A stretch of 14,477 nt of DNA from an uncultured bacterium (lineage in GTDB: Bacteria; Actinomycetota; Actinomycetes; S36-B12). The stretch spans positions 1 through 14,477 of the forward strand of contig CAJAKT010000216.1 of the NCBI GenBank assembly GCA_903940375.1. Direction: 5' to 3'. Position numbers and translations under genes: made by a program. Shown here in pieces: positions 1-6,407 of this stretch. How positions within the stretch are numbered: the stretch's first letter is position 1; every line of letters begins with the position of its first letter. Under the pieces are notes generated by a model that ran no database searches, was not told the DNA's origin, and worked only from the letters and a program-made list of their open reading frames with translations.

Positions 1-401
1 AGGCCGCCGCTGGACTCGAGGACCATCGATGCGACGCGCTCGGGGAACTGGTAGACGAACTGCATCGAGACGCCCCCGCCGAGGGAATGCCCGACCAGGT
101 GAACGCGCTCGATATGCAGTTCGTCGAGCAGATCCCGCAGGGTGCTGGCAAGGGACCCCAGGCTGTAGTCACCGCCACCGCGCGAGGACTCCCCGTGTCC
201 GGGCAGGTCAACCGCAAGGACACGCAGGCCGGTCGCGGCAAGCCGCTCAGGGACATCGCCCCAGGTGTCAGAGCTGGAGCCGATGCCATGGACGAGCAGG
301 ACGGGCGTGCCGCTGCCCGGCAGGTCGCGGTAGGCCAACTCGCGCCCGTGCAGCGTGATCCGCTGGCGGACAGCCGGCGGGCGGATGTCGTGCTGGCCCA
401 T
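1..401 (-). CDS. Alpha/beta hydrolase fold protein, N-terminal part (3' end beyond left edge)
   Basis: Reading the minus strand from the ATG at 401 gives about 133 open codons that run off the left edge with no stop. The product shows the canonical alpha/beta hydrolase order: an oxyanion HG motif (LLVHGIGSSS, His38-Gly39), then DLPGHGES at about residues 65-72, then the nucleophile elbow GHSLGG with Ser106. The Asp and His of the triad would lie in the missing part. The fold is certain, but the substrate (ester, lactone, epoxide or other) cannot be told. The start is supported by a purine-rich GAGGGAG just upstream and by a -10-like TATAGT about 38 bp upstream. It lies 66 bp downstream of the SOUL gene on the same strand, but the operator-like array in the gap suggests its own promoter. 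Confidence 0.9.
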   Translation of the reverse strand, partial: MGQHDIRPPAVRQRITLHGRELAYRDLPGSGTPVLLVHGIGSSSDTWGDVPERLAATGLRVLAVDLPGHGESSRGGGDYSLGSLASTLRDLLDELHIERVHLVGHSLGGGVSMQFVYQFPERVASMVLESSGG

Positions 402-431
402 GGTCCACTCCCTCGTCCGTCGTACCCGTCA

Positions 432-468
432 GTAACCTACTATACCGTAACCTACGGTTGCGTAGGTT
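432..468 (-). promoter_or_regulatory. Probable operator/promoter of the alpha/beta hydrolase gene: three half-sites at 15-bp spacing
   Basis: The 9-mer GTAACCTAC occurs at 432-440 and again at 447-455. An inverted copy, GTAGGTT, occurs at 462-468. The second and third form a dyad, AACCTAC (449-455), 6-nt spacer, GTAGGTT (462-468). Half-sites therefore begin at 432, 447 and 462, exactly 15 bp apart. Read on the minus strand, a -10-like TATAGT (439-444) lies inside the array, and no good -35 is visible. The ATG at 401 follows after a leader of about 30 nt. This layout suits a dimeric repressor such as a TetR-type protein, which is an inference. The last half-site touches the stop codon of the SOUL gene. 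Confidence 0.6.
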
Positions 469-1061
469 CAGCCGGGAATCGGCGTGGCTGAGTCCGCGGC
501 TGCCCGGGTCACTCGCACGATGACCTCGTTGCGGCGGGCGAACGCCGGCTTCCAGGGCGGGTCATAACGCGCCCAGAGGGGCGGGCCGGCGGCGATCCAG
601 CCGTGCTCGGCCATCACCCGCGTCAGTTCCGCCGTGCGCTTCGCCACATTGCCTGCCGACCAGCGACCGGACCACCGAATGGCGGCCGCCTCATGGGCCG
701 CCACGGCCTGCAGCCGCACCCGAGCATCCGTCGGTTCCGGATACTCCTCGATCGGACGCGACCCCGGCAGCACGAAGGAGACGGTCCACGAATCAGCGTC
801 CGCCGCGGGCTCCTGCAGCACCGGGGCGGTCATTGCCAGCCGCTCCCCTGCCTGCTCCTGAATGACCGGTGCCGTCATCGCCAGCTTCGCACCGGACCTG
901 TTCGCGCCCGAGATGTACGACACGAGCGGGCGGAATGCCGTGCTCCCTGCTTGCTCCATCGACCCTCGAACATCGATCGACGCAACGACGCACGGCTCGT
1001 AGTGACGCAGCTCCACGTCGCCGAACCTGCTGACTACCCGGTACTCCTGCTGTTCGGTCAT
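468..1061 (-). CDS. SOUL heme-binding family protein
   Basis: The 197-residue product begins MTEQQEYRVVSRFGDVELRHYEPC, as members of the SOUL/HBP family do (an EYxVxxxxGxxElRxYxP opening). It has the twin MTAPV motifs of that family (KLAMTAPVIQE and RLAMTAPVLQE at about 58-83). It also has the later RWSG segment and an Asp-Pro-Pro-Trp-Lys-Pro near the C-terminus, followed by RNEVIV. Family members bind heme or tetrapyrroles in some organisms; the bacterial role is mostly unknown. No signal peptide is seen, so it is probably cytosolic. The start at 1061 fits the family N-terminus, but no clear Shine-Dalgarno precedes it. An in-frame ATG 11 codons upstream (1094) is the alternative. The open frame extends further upstream without family similarity. 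It is divergent from the MDR oxidoreductase, with 87 bp between starts. Confidence 0.9.
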   Translation of the reverse strand: MTEQQEYRVVSRFGDVELRHYEPCVVASIDVRGSMEQAGSTAFRPLVSYISGANRSGAKLAMTAPVIQEQAGERLAMTAPVLQEPAADADSWTVSFVLPGSRPIEEYPEPTDARVRLQAVAAHEAAAIRWSGRWSAGNVAKRTAELTRVMAEHGWIAAGPPLWARYDPPWKPAFARRNEVIVRVTRAAADSATPIPG

Positions 1062-1071
1062 GTGGACGGGA

Positions 1072-1089
1072 ACACCCCGGCGGGGGTGT
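1072..1089. repeat. Perfect 7-bp inverted repeat in the SOUL/MDR divergent region
   Basis: ACACCCC (1072-1078), a 4-nt loop GGCG, then GGGGTGT (1083-1089) form a perfect hairpin. It lies 11-28 nt upstream of the SOUL start on the minus strand, where the ribosome would land. It could be an RNA stem affecting translation or a regulator site for either divergent gene. If the SOUL protein starts at 1094 instead, the repeat is coding. Confidence 0.4.
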
Positions 1090-1137
1090 CGCATTCCCTG
1101 GAGAGCATCAAGGGGTGCCCGAATCCGGACCAGCCAA

Positions 1138-1143
1138 TACCCT
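1138..1143 (+). promoter_or_regulatory. Possible -10 hexamer (leaderless) of the MDR oxidoreductase
   Basis: TACCCT fits the actinobacterial TANNNT -10 and ends 5 nt before the ATG at 1149. There is no Shine-Dalgarno before that ATG, which suits a leaderless or near-leaderless transcript. No -35 is evident. Confidence 0.3.
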
Positions 1144-1148
1144 GTGCC

Positions 1149-2156
1149 ATGACCTCGAACACCTCCGTCCGGCTGGCCCGCCGCCCCGTGGGGCTCCCGG
1201 TTGCCGATGACTTCCGGATCGACACCAGCGAAGTGCCGACGCCCGGGCCCGGCCAGGTTCTCGTGCGCGTCACCCTGATCTCCCTTGACCCCGCGATGCG
1301 CGGCTGGCTCGACGACCGGCCCTCGTACCTTCCGCCGATCGGGCTCGACGAGGTCATCCGGGCAGGTGGTGTCGGCGAGGTCGTCGCGTCGAGCGATCCC
1401 CGCTTCCCTGTCGGCTCGATGGTGCAGGGCAATACCGGCGTGCAGGAGTACGCCGTTCTCGATGCGAGTGGACTGACACGCGTCGACCCGGCCCTCGGCA
1501 CCGCCTCGATGTATCTCGGAGTGCTGGGCATGACGGGGATGACGGCCTACTTCGGACTGTTCGAGCACGGGCGTCCTCGCGCCGGCGACACCGTTCTCGT
1601 GTCCGCTGCGGCCGGTGCCGTCGGATCGATCGCCGGACAGCTGGCACGCATCAACGGCTGCCGCGTCGTCGGAGTCGCAGGCGGACCAGACAAGTGCACC
1701 TACGTCACCGACGGTCTCGGATTCGATGCCGCGGTTGACTACAAGGTCGACTCACTGCGCGCGGCCATCAGCAATGCCTGCCCCAACGGCATCGACGTCT
1801 ACTTCGACAACGTCGGTGGTGCCGTGCTCAACGCAGCCCTGGCGAACCTCTCGATGCACGCCCGCATCGTCATCTGCGGTGCCATCTCGCAGTACAACGC
1901 CGAGCAGGCCACCCCCGGCCCATCGAACTACATGGCGCTGCTTGTCCGACGAGCGACGATGACGGGCTTCCTCGTCTTCGATCATGCCGCGGAGTTCCGC
2001 ACTGCTCGACGTCGGTTGGCCCAGTGGGTGGCCGACGGGCAGCTCACGGCGCCCGAGACTCTCGTGCCGGGCTCGGTGGCTGACTTCCACAGCGTCTTCC
2101 TCCGCCTGTTCACCGGCGACAACGTCGGCAAGCTCATCCTCGACATCTCCGCCTGA
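1149..2156 (+). CDS. MDR-superfamily NADP-dependent oxidoreductase (leukotriene B4 dehydrogenase/curcumin reductase type)
   Basis: The 335-residue product is full length for the zinc-independent MDR branch that includes prostaglandin reductase, CurA and YfmJ-type proteins. These reduce the C=C bond of alpha,beta-unsaturated ketones or aldehydes with NADPH. Visible landmarks are the N-terminal GroES-like region with SLDPAMRGWL (45-54) and LGMTGMTAYFGL (126-137). The dinucleotide-binding loop SAAAGAVGS is at about 152-160, GGPDKC with Lys182 (NADP 2'-phosphate contact in the family) follows, and the FDNVGG signature is at 219-224. There are no zinc ligands. The open frame extends upstream to 603, but family similarity begins only at 1149. 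An SDR gene follows after 20 bp, so the two are probably co-transcribed and may act on the same carbonyl or acyl pathway. The substrate is unknown. Confidence 0.93.
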   Translation: MTSNTSVRLARRPVGLPVADDFRIDTSEVPTPGPGQVLVRVTLISLDPAMRGWLDDRPSYLPPIGLDEVIRAGGVGEVVASSDPRFPVGSMVQGNTGVQEYAVLDASGLTRVDPALGTASMYLGVLGMTGMTAYFGLFEHGRPRAGDTVLVSAAAGAVGSIAGQLARINGCRVVGVAGGPDKCTYVTDGLGFDAAVDYKVDSLRAAISNACPNGIDVYFDNVGGAVLNAALANLSMHARIVICGAISQYNAEQATPGPSNYMALLVRRATMTGFLVFDHAAEFRTARRRLAQWVADGQLTAPETLVPGSVADFHSVFLRLFTGDNVGKLILDISA

Positions 2157-2176
2157 CCGCGCAGCAAAGGAACCAC

Positions 2177-2947
2177 ATGGATACCAAGGGAACTGCCCTC
2201 GCGGGCCGCACGGCACTGATCACCGGCGCATCTCGCGGCATCGGTCGGGCCATGGCCATCACCTTCGCCGATCAGGGGGCAAACGTGGTCGTCACTGCCC
2301 GATCAGCCGAGACGCTCGCCGAGGTGGTCGACCTGATCGCCTCGAACGGTGGCCGAGCATGCGCCGTTGCCGCCGATGTCATGCACGAAGATTCAGCGGC
2401 GAGAGTCGTCGAATCGGCACTTGCCGAATACGGCCGCCTCGACATCCTCGTGAACAATGCCGGCGGAAACTCGTTCATCTCCCCGCTGGGCACGATGCGA
2501 TTCGCCGGCTGGCAGAAGGTCTTCGCGCTGAACCTCGACTCAACCGTCCGGATGATCCAGGCCGCCCTGCCGGCGCTCGTGGCCAGTGGCAACGGATCGA
2601 TCATCAACGTCTCATCTGTCACCGGGCTGCGCGGGTCACCGCTGATGTCCCACTACGGTGCGGCGAAGGCGGCCGTGATCTCACTCACGCAGAGCCTGGC
2701 CATCGAGGTGGCCGCCGACGGAGTTCGCGCTAATGCGCTCGTACCGGGCTGGATTGAGACTGACCTGACCGAGTTCCTGCGTGCTGACGAGGGCCTCGAG
2801 GACGCGGCCATCGGCCGCGTCCCGATGCAGCGCTGGGGCACCACCGATGAGATTGCCCAGGCGGCCTTGTTCCTGGCGAGTGACGCGTCGTCGTTCATGA
2901 CCGGCCAGGCGCTCGTCGTCGACGGCGGCCTGAGTGCCCAGCCGTAG
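2177..2947 (+). CDS. Short-chain dehydrogenase/reductase (classical SDR)
   Basis: This is a complete classical SDR of 256 residues. The Rossmann nucleotide loop TGASRGIG is at 16-23, an acidic AADV with Asp67 is the adenine-ring contact, and NNAG is at 93-96. The catalytic serine region is NVSSVTG (144-150), the catalytic pair is Tyr160 and Lys164 in YGAAK, and PGWIETDL follows at 190-197. The C-terminus LVVDGGLSAQP is typical of FabG-like or glucose-dehydrogenase-like enzymes. The motifs at the end of beta-2 (TARS) suggest NADP(H) preference, by inference. It reduces or oxidises a hydroxyl/carbonyl group whose identity cannot be told. AAAGGAA lies 5 nt before the ATG. It is the second gene of the unit that starts at 1149. 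Confidence 0.95.
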   Translation: MDTKGTALAGRTALITGASRGIGRAMAITFADQGANVVVTARSAETLAEVVDLIASNGGRACAVAADVMHEDSAARVVESALAEYGRLDILVNNAGGNSFISPLGTMRFAGWQKVFALNLDSTVRMIQAALPALVASGNGSIINVSSVTGLRGSPLMSHYGAAKAAVISLTQSLAIEVAADGVRANALVPGWIETDLTEFLRADEGLEDAAIGRVPMQRWGTTDEIAQAALFLASDASSFMTGQALVVDGGLSAQP

Positions 2948-2959
2948 CTCGTACGGTGG

Positions 2960-3133
2960 CTAGGAGAGCTGGTCCTTGATCGCGTCCTTGGCCATCTGCG
3001 CACCCTGGTCAACGGCACCATCGACCTGATCGGGCGTGTGCTCCTTCACCTGAGCGGCAGCGGCATCCACTGCGCCATCGATCTGCTCCGATGATCCGCC
3101 CAGCATGTCCTTCGCGCTGTCCATGATCCCCAT
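2960..3133 (-). CDS. Small antitoxin-like protein (Rv0909/MT0933 type), no adjacent toxin
   Basis: The 57-residue acidic helical protein starts MGIMDSAKDMLGG, matching the opening MGxxDKAKDLLG of the mycobacterial Rv0909-type antitoxin family. It contains two near-identical units: EQIDGAVDAAAAQV at about 16-29 and DQVDGAVDQGAQMA at about 35-48. GGAG lies about 7 nt upstream of the ATG. The frame is open further upstream to 3226, but the family N-terminus and ribosome site support 3133. A -10-like TAGTGT (minus strand, 3184-3189) gives a leader of about 45 nt. No Rv0910-like toxin is next to it; the neighbours are an SDR gene (13 bp away, convergent) and the histidine kinase. Many proteins of this family are annotated as antitoxins by similarity alone, so that role is unproven here. 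Confidence 0.75.
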   Translation of the reverse strand: MGIMDSAKDMLGGSSEQIDGAVDAAAAQVKEHTPDQVDGAVDQGAQMAKDAIKDQLS

Positions 3134-3247
3134 GACTGTCTCCGCTCCCTCGTTGGACTGCGCCTGACGCAGCCGCCGACCAGACACTAACGGCCGCAAA
3201 TCCGCTTGGGAGCCATCTTCGGCCAACCCGTGTCCAGGCTCCAGCCC

Positions 3248-5500
3248 CTACCCCCTCGACACCCGCCGGCTGATGAGCACCGCGTATTCGTGGTCAGTGT
3301 CGCCGGAGGCGGGGTCATCGTCGACCTCGATGCTCACATCATCGATGGCACGCGTTTCCCCGGGGTGGAGTCCGGCATCGTCCAGTCCCGAGCGGGAGAC
3401 GACAAGCGACAGGTGGTCCTCCTCGCCATCACTGAACACGTGGATGATCGGTGTCACACCAGTCGAGGCGGCCAGCATCCGATACAGCGCGTCCTGCACC
3501 TGAAGGGGCAGTCGTCGCCTATCCGCCGATGCCGTGATCGACCGCACGTTCACCGACCGCCCGATCCGGGACATGTCATCGACCAGTGACTTGGCGATCA
3601 CAGCAAATGCACCATCCGACTGAGGATCCACCTGGATCCCGGCCCGGATGCGACTATCGACTCGCTCCAGCTCATGCCTCATGTCGGCATCGACTTCTGC
3701 ACCGGCCGCGATGGTGCCGAGCAGGCGAAGCGCCTCAGCAACCGAGCCCTCCAACTGTGTGCTGATGTCCACGGCTGCACTCGCGCGGCTGCTCTCAGCA
3801 ATCTCGCGCTGGCGAGCCGCCTGACTCTCAGTCTGCGCGACCCGATACGCGCGCGCACCGGCACTGGTGATGGCCAGGATGACGGGCAGTGCGATGACGG
3901 AGTTGACGAGTGCAACGAGCAGGAACCCGCGGCAGCCAGACGGCACCTGCGTGGCCAGAGCAACGCCCCCGAGGGCCCACACGGGGATGGCGATAACGGC
4001 AGTCCGCCAGCCACTCCACGCGACAAGAATCATGATCGAGAAGCCAGCGATGTTGATCGACCTGCTCACACTGCCCGCCTCAATGCAGGCGAGCGATTCA
4101 CCGATGAGGAGCCAGGGGACCAATGCCGGCACCAGCGCAAGCGCCAGCGCCGCCACAGGGCTCAGTCGACGTCGTCGTGCGACCGTCCACGCGGCAGCGG
4201 CGCAGCCGATCACCCCGGCCGTGATCGCGAGGACCCTGCCGATGTCGAGGAGCTCGGTTAGTCCGGCGAAGTACAGGGCGCCCACCGCGACGGTGCCGGC
4301 CAGCGGGGCGGTCACGAGCAGCCGGCCCTTGTCAAAGGGCTGATCCGCAGACCACTGGTCTCCTGTCGCTCCTCGCACGGGGACCCGGATCGTCGATCCA
4401 TATCCGCGGCCGCCGGGAACGGCGTCGGACTGGCAGCTACCGCCGACATCCGTCAGGGCCGCGCCGAGCACTGTTGCCGTGCCGACGCCGGAGCGCGAGG
4501 TTGGAGAGACGCCGAGGCCGTTGTCGACGACTCGGATCTCGACCATCTCCTCCACCGCGGCTACTTCGACAAGCACCTCTGTCGCCTGCCCGTGCCGGAC
4601 GGAGTTGCGGATCAACTCGAGCACCGCAGAGCGGAGGACATCGAAGACCTCGTCGTCAAGCGCGACGTCTGGCACAACTCCGATGACCCGAGCAGCCTGT
4701 CCGGTTGCCTCGCTCCGCAGTGCCGCCTCAACCGCGCCCGCGACGGAGGCACGCGCATCAATACCCAGATGCTCCCGCCCCGCCACCTCCAGTTCGAGCT
4801 CTCTAGCGAGCCGACCCCGGTCGACGTCCTTGGCCTGCATGACGTACCTGATGGAGTTGAGCACCAGCTCGTGCAGGCGTGTCCCCGTCTCGCGCCACAT
4901 CCTCGCCCGCTCCTGCACCGCGATCGCGTTCGCCGTCTGGCGATCGAGGTACCGCAGGCGTGCATCCGCCTCCTGCGCCTCTCGCACCAGTCCGTTCCAC
5001 GCCAGCCACATGGCGAGAGCCCCCGCCAGCACCAGGGCGACCTGTACCCAGCCACCTGCCGTCGCAAGCCCGCCGGAAATGACATTCGCGGGACGGCCGC
5101 GCCAGGCCATCGCCAGGATGGCCGCACCGCTGAAGGCCACGACCAGGCCAACTGCCCGCGAGCAGAGCGTCACGCTGATGTAGGTGACGTAGCCGGCCAG
5201 GGTGCCCAACGGGATCCACGGGGCCGACTCCCCCGGGGACACGCCCGCGGCCACGATCAGCAGCCCGATCCCACTGACCGCCAACCACAGTGCCTCCGGC
5301 CGACTGTTCAGAACAATGCCAACCATGACGAGGAGCCCGCTGACCAGCAGCAAGGCGTGCTCCAGCGTCGAGGTGCGCCCCCACGTGGCGATCCCGAATA
5401 CGGCCGTCAGCACCCACGCTGCTCCCATCGCCACGAGGACCAGCCAACGCCGGGTCGCCAGGAGCGCACCCATCTCGGGCCCAGGTGGCGATGAACCCAC
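3248..5500 (-). CDS. Membrane sensor histidine kinase, NarL-type, with a second membrane block and degenerate second kinase core
   Basis: About 750 residues from the GTG at 5500, chosen because GGAGG sits 5 nt upstream (5506-5510). An earlier in-frame GTG at 5530 adds 10 residues but has no ribosome site. Residues about 18-170 hold several hydrophobic helices. A linker helix and a DHp-like helix with RLHELVLN (His210) follow. The HATPase domain has N-box ELIRNSVRHG (295-304), G1 box DNGLGV (326-331) and G2 box GRGYGST (364-370). Instead of ending there, the protein has a second hydrophobic block (394-547), a second helical linker and a region resembling the DHp/ATPase start (LPLQVQDALYRMLAA at about 665-679). 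That second copy lacks the N-box Asn-His signature and the DxG of the G1 box. It is divergent from the response regulator at 5553, its likely partner. The signal is unknown. Confidence 0.85.
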   Translation of the reverse strand: MGSSPPGPEMGALLATRRWLVLVAMGAAWVLTAVFGIATWGRTSTLEHALLLVSGLLVMVGIVLNSRPEALWLAVSGIGLLIVAAGVSPGESAPWIPLGTLAGYVTYISVTLCSRAVGLVVAFSGAAILAMAWRGRPANVISGGLATAGGWVQVALVLAGALAMWLAWNGLVREAQEADARLRYLDRQTANAIAVQERARMWRETGTRLHELVLNSIRYVMQAKDVDRGRLARELELEVAGREHLGIDARASVAGAVEAALRSEATGQAARVIGVVPDVALDDEVFDVLRSAVLELIRNSVRHGQATEVLVEVAAVEEMVEIRVVDNGLGVSPTSRSGVGTATVLGAALTDVGGSCQSDAVPGGRGYGSTIRVPVRGATGDQWSADQPFDKGRLLVTAPLAGTVAVGALYFAGLTELLDIGRVLAITAGVIGCAAAAWTVARRRRLSPVAALALALVPALVPWLLIGESLACIEAGSVSRSINIAGFSIMILVAWSGWRTAVIAIPVWALGGVALATQVPSGCRGFLLVALVNSVIALPVILAITSAGARAYRVAQTESQAARQREIAESSRASAAVDISTQLEGSVAEALRLLGTIAAGAEVDADMRHELERVDSRIRAGIQVDPQSDGAFAVIAKSLVDDMSRIGRSVNVRSITASADRRRLPLQVQDALYRMLAASTGVTPIIHVFSDGEEDHLSLVVSRSGLDDAGLHPGETRAIDDVSIEVDDDPASGDTDHEYAVLISRRVSRG

Positions 5501-5552
5501 GCATTCCTCCGGTCGGTCGGTATTGTTCACGGAACGCAGATGGAGAGCCGCG
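5501..5552. promoter_or_regulatory. Divergent promoter region between the kinase and its response regulator
   Basis: The 52-bp gap contains a tandem CGGT repeat, three copies at 5510-5521. A -10-like TATTGT (5521-5526) faces the regulator, followed by GGAGAG shortly before its ATG. The kinase ribosome site CCTCC (5506-5510) is on the other strand. Both transcripts must start in or next to this segment, so the repeat is a candidate site for shared control. No clear -35 is seen for either direction. Confidence 0.4.
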
Positions 5553-6191
5553 ATGCCAACTCAGCCACGTTTCGTGATTCTGGAGGATCATCCTCTGGTG
5601 CGCGAGGCATTGGCGGAACGCCTGGCATCCCATCTCGGCGGTGTCGAGATCGTCTACTCGGGCCAGTCCGTCGACGATGCACTGCCCGCCCTCGCCGATG
5701 CAGGAGCCGACTGCATCATTCTCGATCTCGATCTGGCCGACGGACGCACGCCGGTGGCCAACGTCACCGTCCTTGCCGAGAGCGGCGTGCCGATCCTGAT
5801 CGTGAGCGCACTTGGTGATCCCCCTGCCATCCGAGCATCGCTCATGGCGGGTGCATCCGGCTTCGTCTCCAAGCAGGCGGCCACCGAGGAGCTGATCGAG
5901 GCCGTCACCGTCACCCTGCGGGGTGAGCCCTACACCTCTCCCGAAGTCGCCGCTGCCCTGCTGAGCAGCAGTCGCACATCGATACCGCTGTCCGAGCAGG
6001 AACGGCGCGCCATGGTCCTGTACGCCTCGGGGCTGAAGATGCGCACGGTGGCCCGTCACATGGGCGTCACCGAGGGCACGGCACAGGAGTACATCAAGCG
6101 AGTCCGTGCCAAGTACCAGCTCGCCGGCACTCCCGTCCCGACCAAGACGGACATGTACCGGATGGCACGCAGCGAGGGCCTTGTCCCCTGA
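5553..6191 (+). CDS. NarL/FixJ-family response regulator
   Basis: The 212-residue product has a receiver domain (about 6-122) and a C-terminal LuxR-type helix-turn-helix (about 146-205). Receiver landmarks are the acidic pair Glu11-Asp12 in ILEDHP, phospho-acceptor Asp58 in IILDLDLADG, Ser85 in IVSALG and Lys107 in FVSKQA. All positions needed for phosphorylation are present. The DNA-binding part reads LSEQERRAMVLYASGLKMRTVARHMGV, followed by TAQEYIKRVRAKY as the recognition helix region. This is the variant often found next to actinobacterial NarL-type kinases. The ATG at 5553 is preceded by GGAGAG. It is divergent from the kinase, and together they form a two-component system. Targets are unknown; the array in the shared gap suggests autoregulation. 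Confidence 0.95.
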   Translation: MPTQPRFVILEDHPLVREALAERLASHLGGVEIVYSGQSVDDALPALADAGADCIILDLDLADGRTPVANVTVLAESGVPILIVSALGDPPAIRASLMAGASGFVSKQAATEELIEAVTVTLRGEPYTSPEVAAALLSSSRTSIPLSEQERRAMVLYASGLKMRTVARHMGVTEGTAQEYIKRVRAKYQLAGTPVPTKTDMYRMARSEGLVP

Positions 6192-6249
6192 CGGCCGGCT
6201 CTCGCTACCCTGTCGGGAGCACGACCTCATACCAGCCAAGGAGAACACC

Positions 6250-6372
6250 GTGAGAACCCTCCTCACCATCGCCGGGGTCGCCCTGCTCATCATCGGCGCC
6301 ATGGCCCTGGGCCTGAAGTTCTTCAACACCTCCGTCCGCGAGGAAGAGGATCAGAAGGGCTGGGACGAGTAG
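6250..6372 (+). CDS. 40-residue single-pass membrane protein, function unknown
   Basis: From the GTG at 6250 there are 40 codons, ending in TAG. AAGGAG (6238-6243) lies 6 nt upstream, the best ribosome site in this part of the window, which argues for a real gene. The product opens with Arg, then one hydrophobic helix (LLTIAGVALLIIGAMALGL, about 3-22). A charged acidic tail with EEEDQKGWDE follows. A cytosolic tail is possible, but the orientation is not certain. It lies 58 bp after the response regulator on the same strand and 35 bp before the alcohol dehydrogenase. No family is recognised. It could be a regulated accessory peptide of the two-component system or simply an unrelated small membrane protein. 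Confidence 0.7.
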   Translation: MRTLLTIAGVALLIIGAMALGLKFFNTSVREEEDQKGWDE

Positions 6373-6395
6373 CCGCTCCCTTTCGACGGCGCTCG

Positions 6396-6401
6396 TAGAC
6401 T
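6396..6401 (+). promoter_or_regulatory. -10 hexamer of a probably leaderless alcohol dehydrogenase gene
   Basis: TAGACT ends 6 nt before the GTG at 6408, and there is no Shine-Dalgarno before that GTG. This spacing places transcription start at the start codon, as in leaderless actinobacterial genes. The -35 region has no consensus. Confidence 0.5.
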
Positions 6402-6407
6402 CCACTC

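Noticed and set aside
603..1148. In-frame upstream extension of the MDR oxidoreductase (to give 517 residues).
   Set aside because: The extra 182 codons are antisense to the SOUL gene, Arg-rich and without similarity to the family, whose N-terminus fits the ATG at 1149.
3158..3172. Short inverted repeat CTGCG-5-CGCAG in the leader of the antitoxin-like gene.
   Set aside because: Only 5 bp per arm, which is expected by chance in DNA of this base composition.
2948..3247. Searched around the antitoxin-like gene for a partner toxin on either strand.
   Set aside because: The only other frames are short, shadow known genes or lack ribosome sites; no SRPBCC-like Rv0910 sequence was seen.
4803..6329. 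508-codon open frame on the minus strand across the kinase start and antisense to the response regulator.
   Set aside because: Its translation is rich in Arg, Gly and His with no recognisable domain. Both genes it crosses have clear family motifs in their own frames; such frames are common in high-GC DNA.
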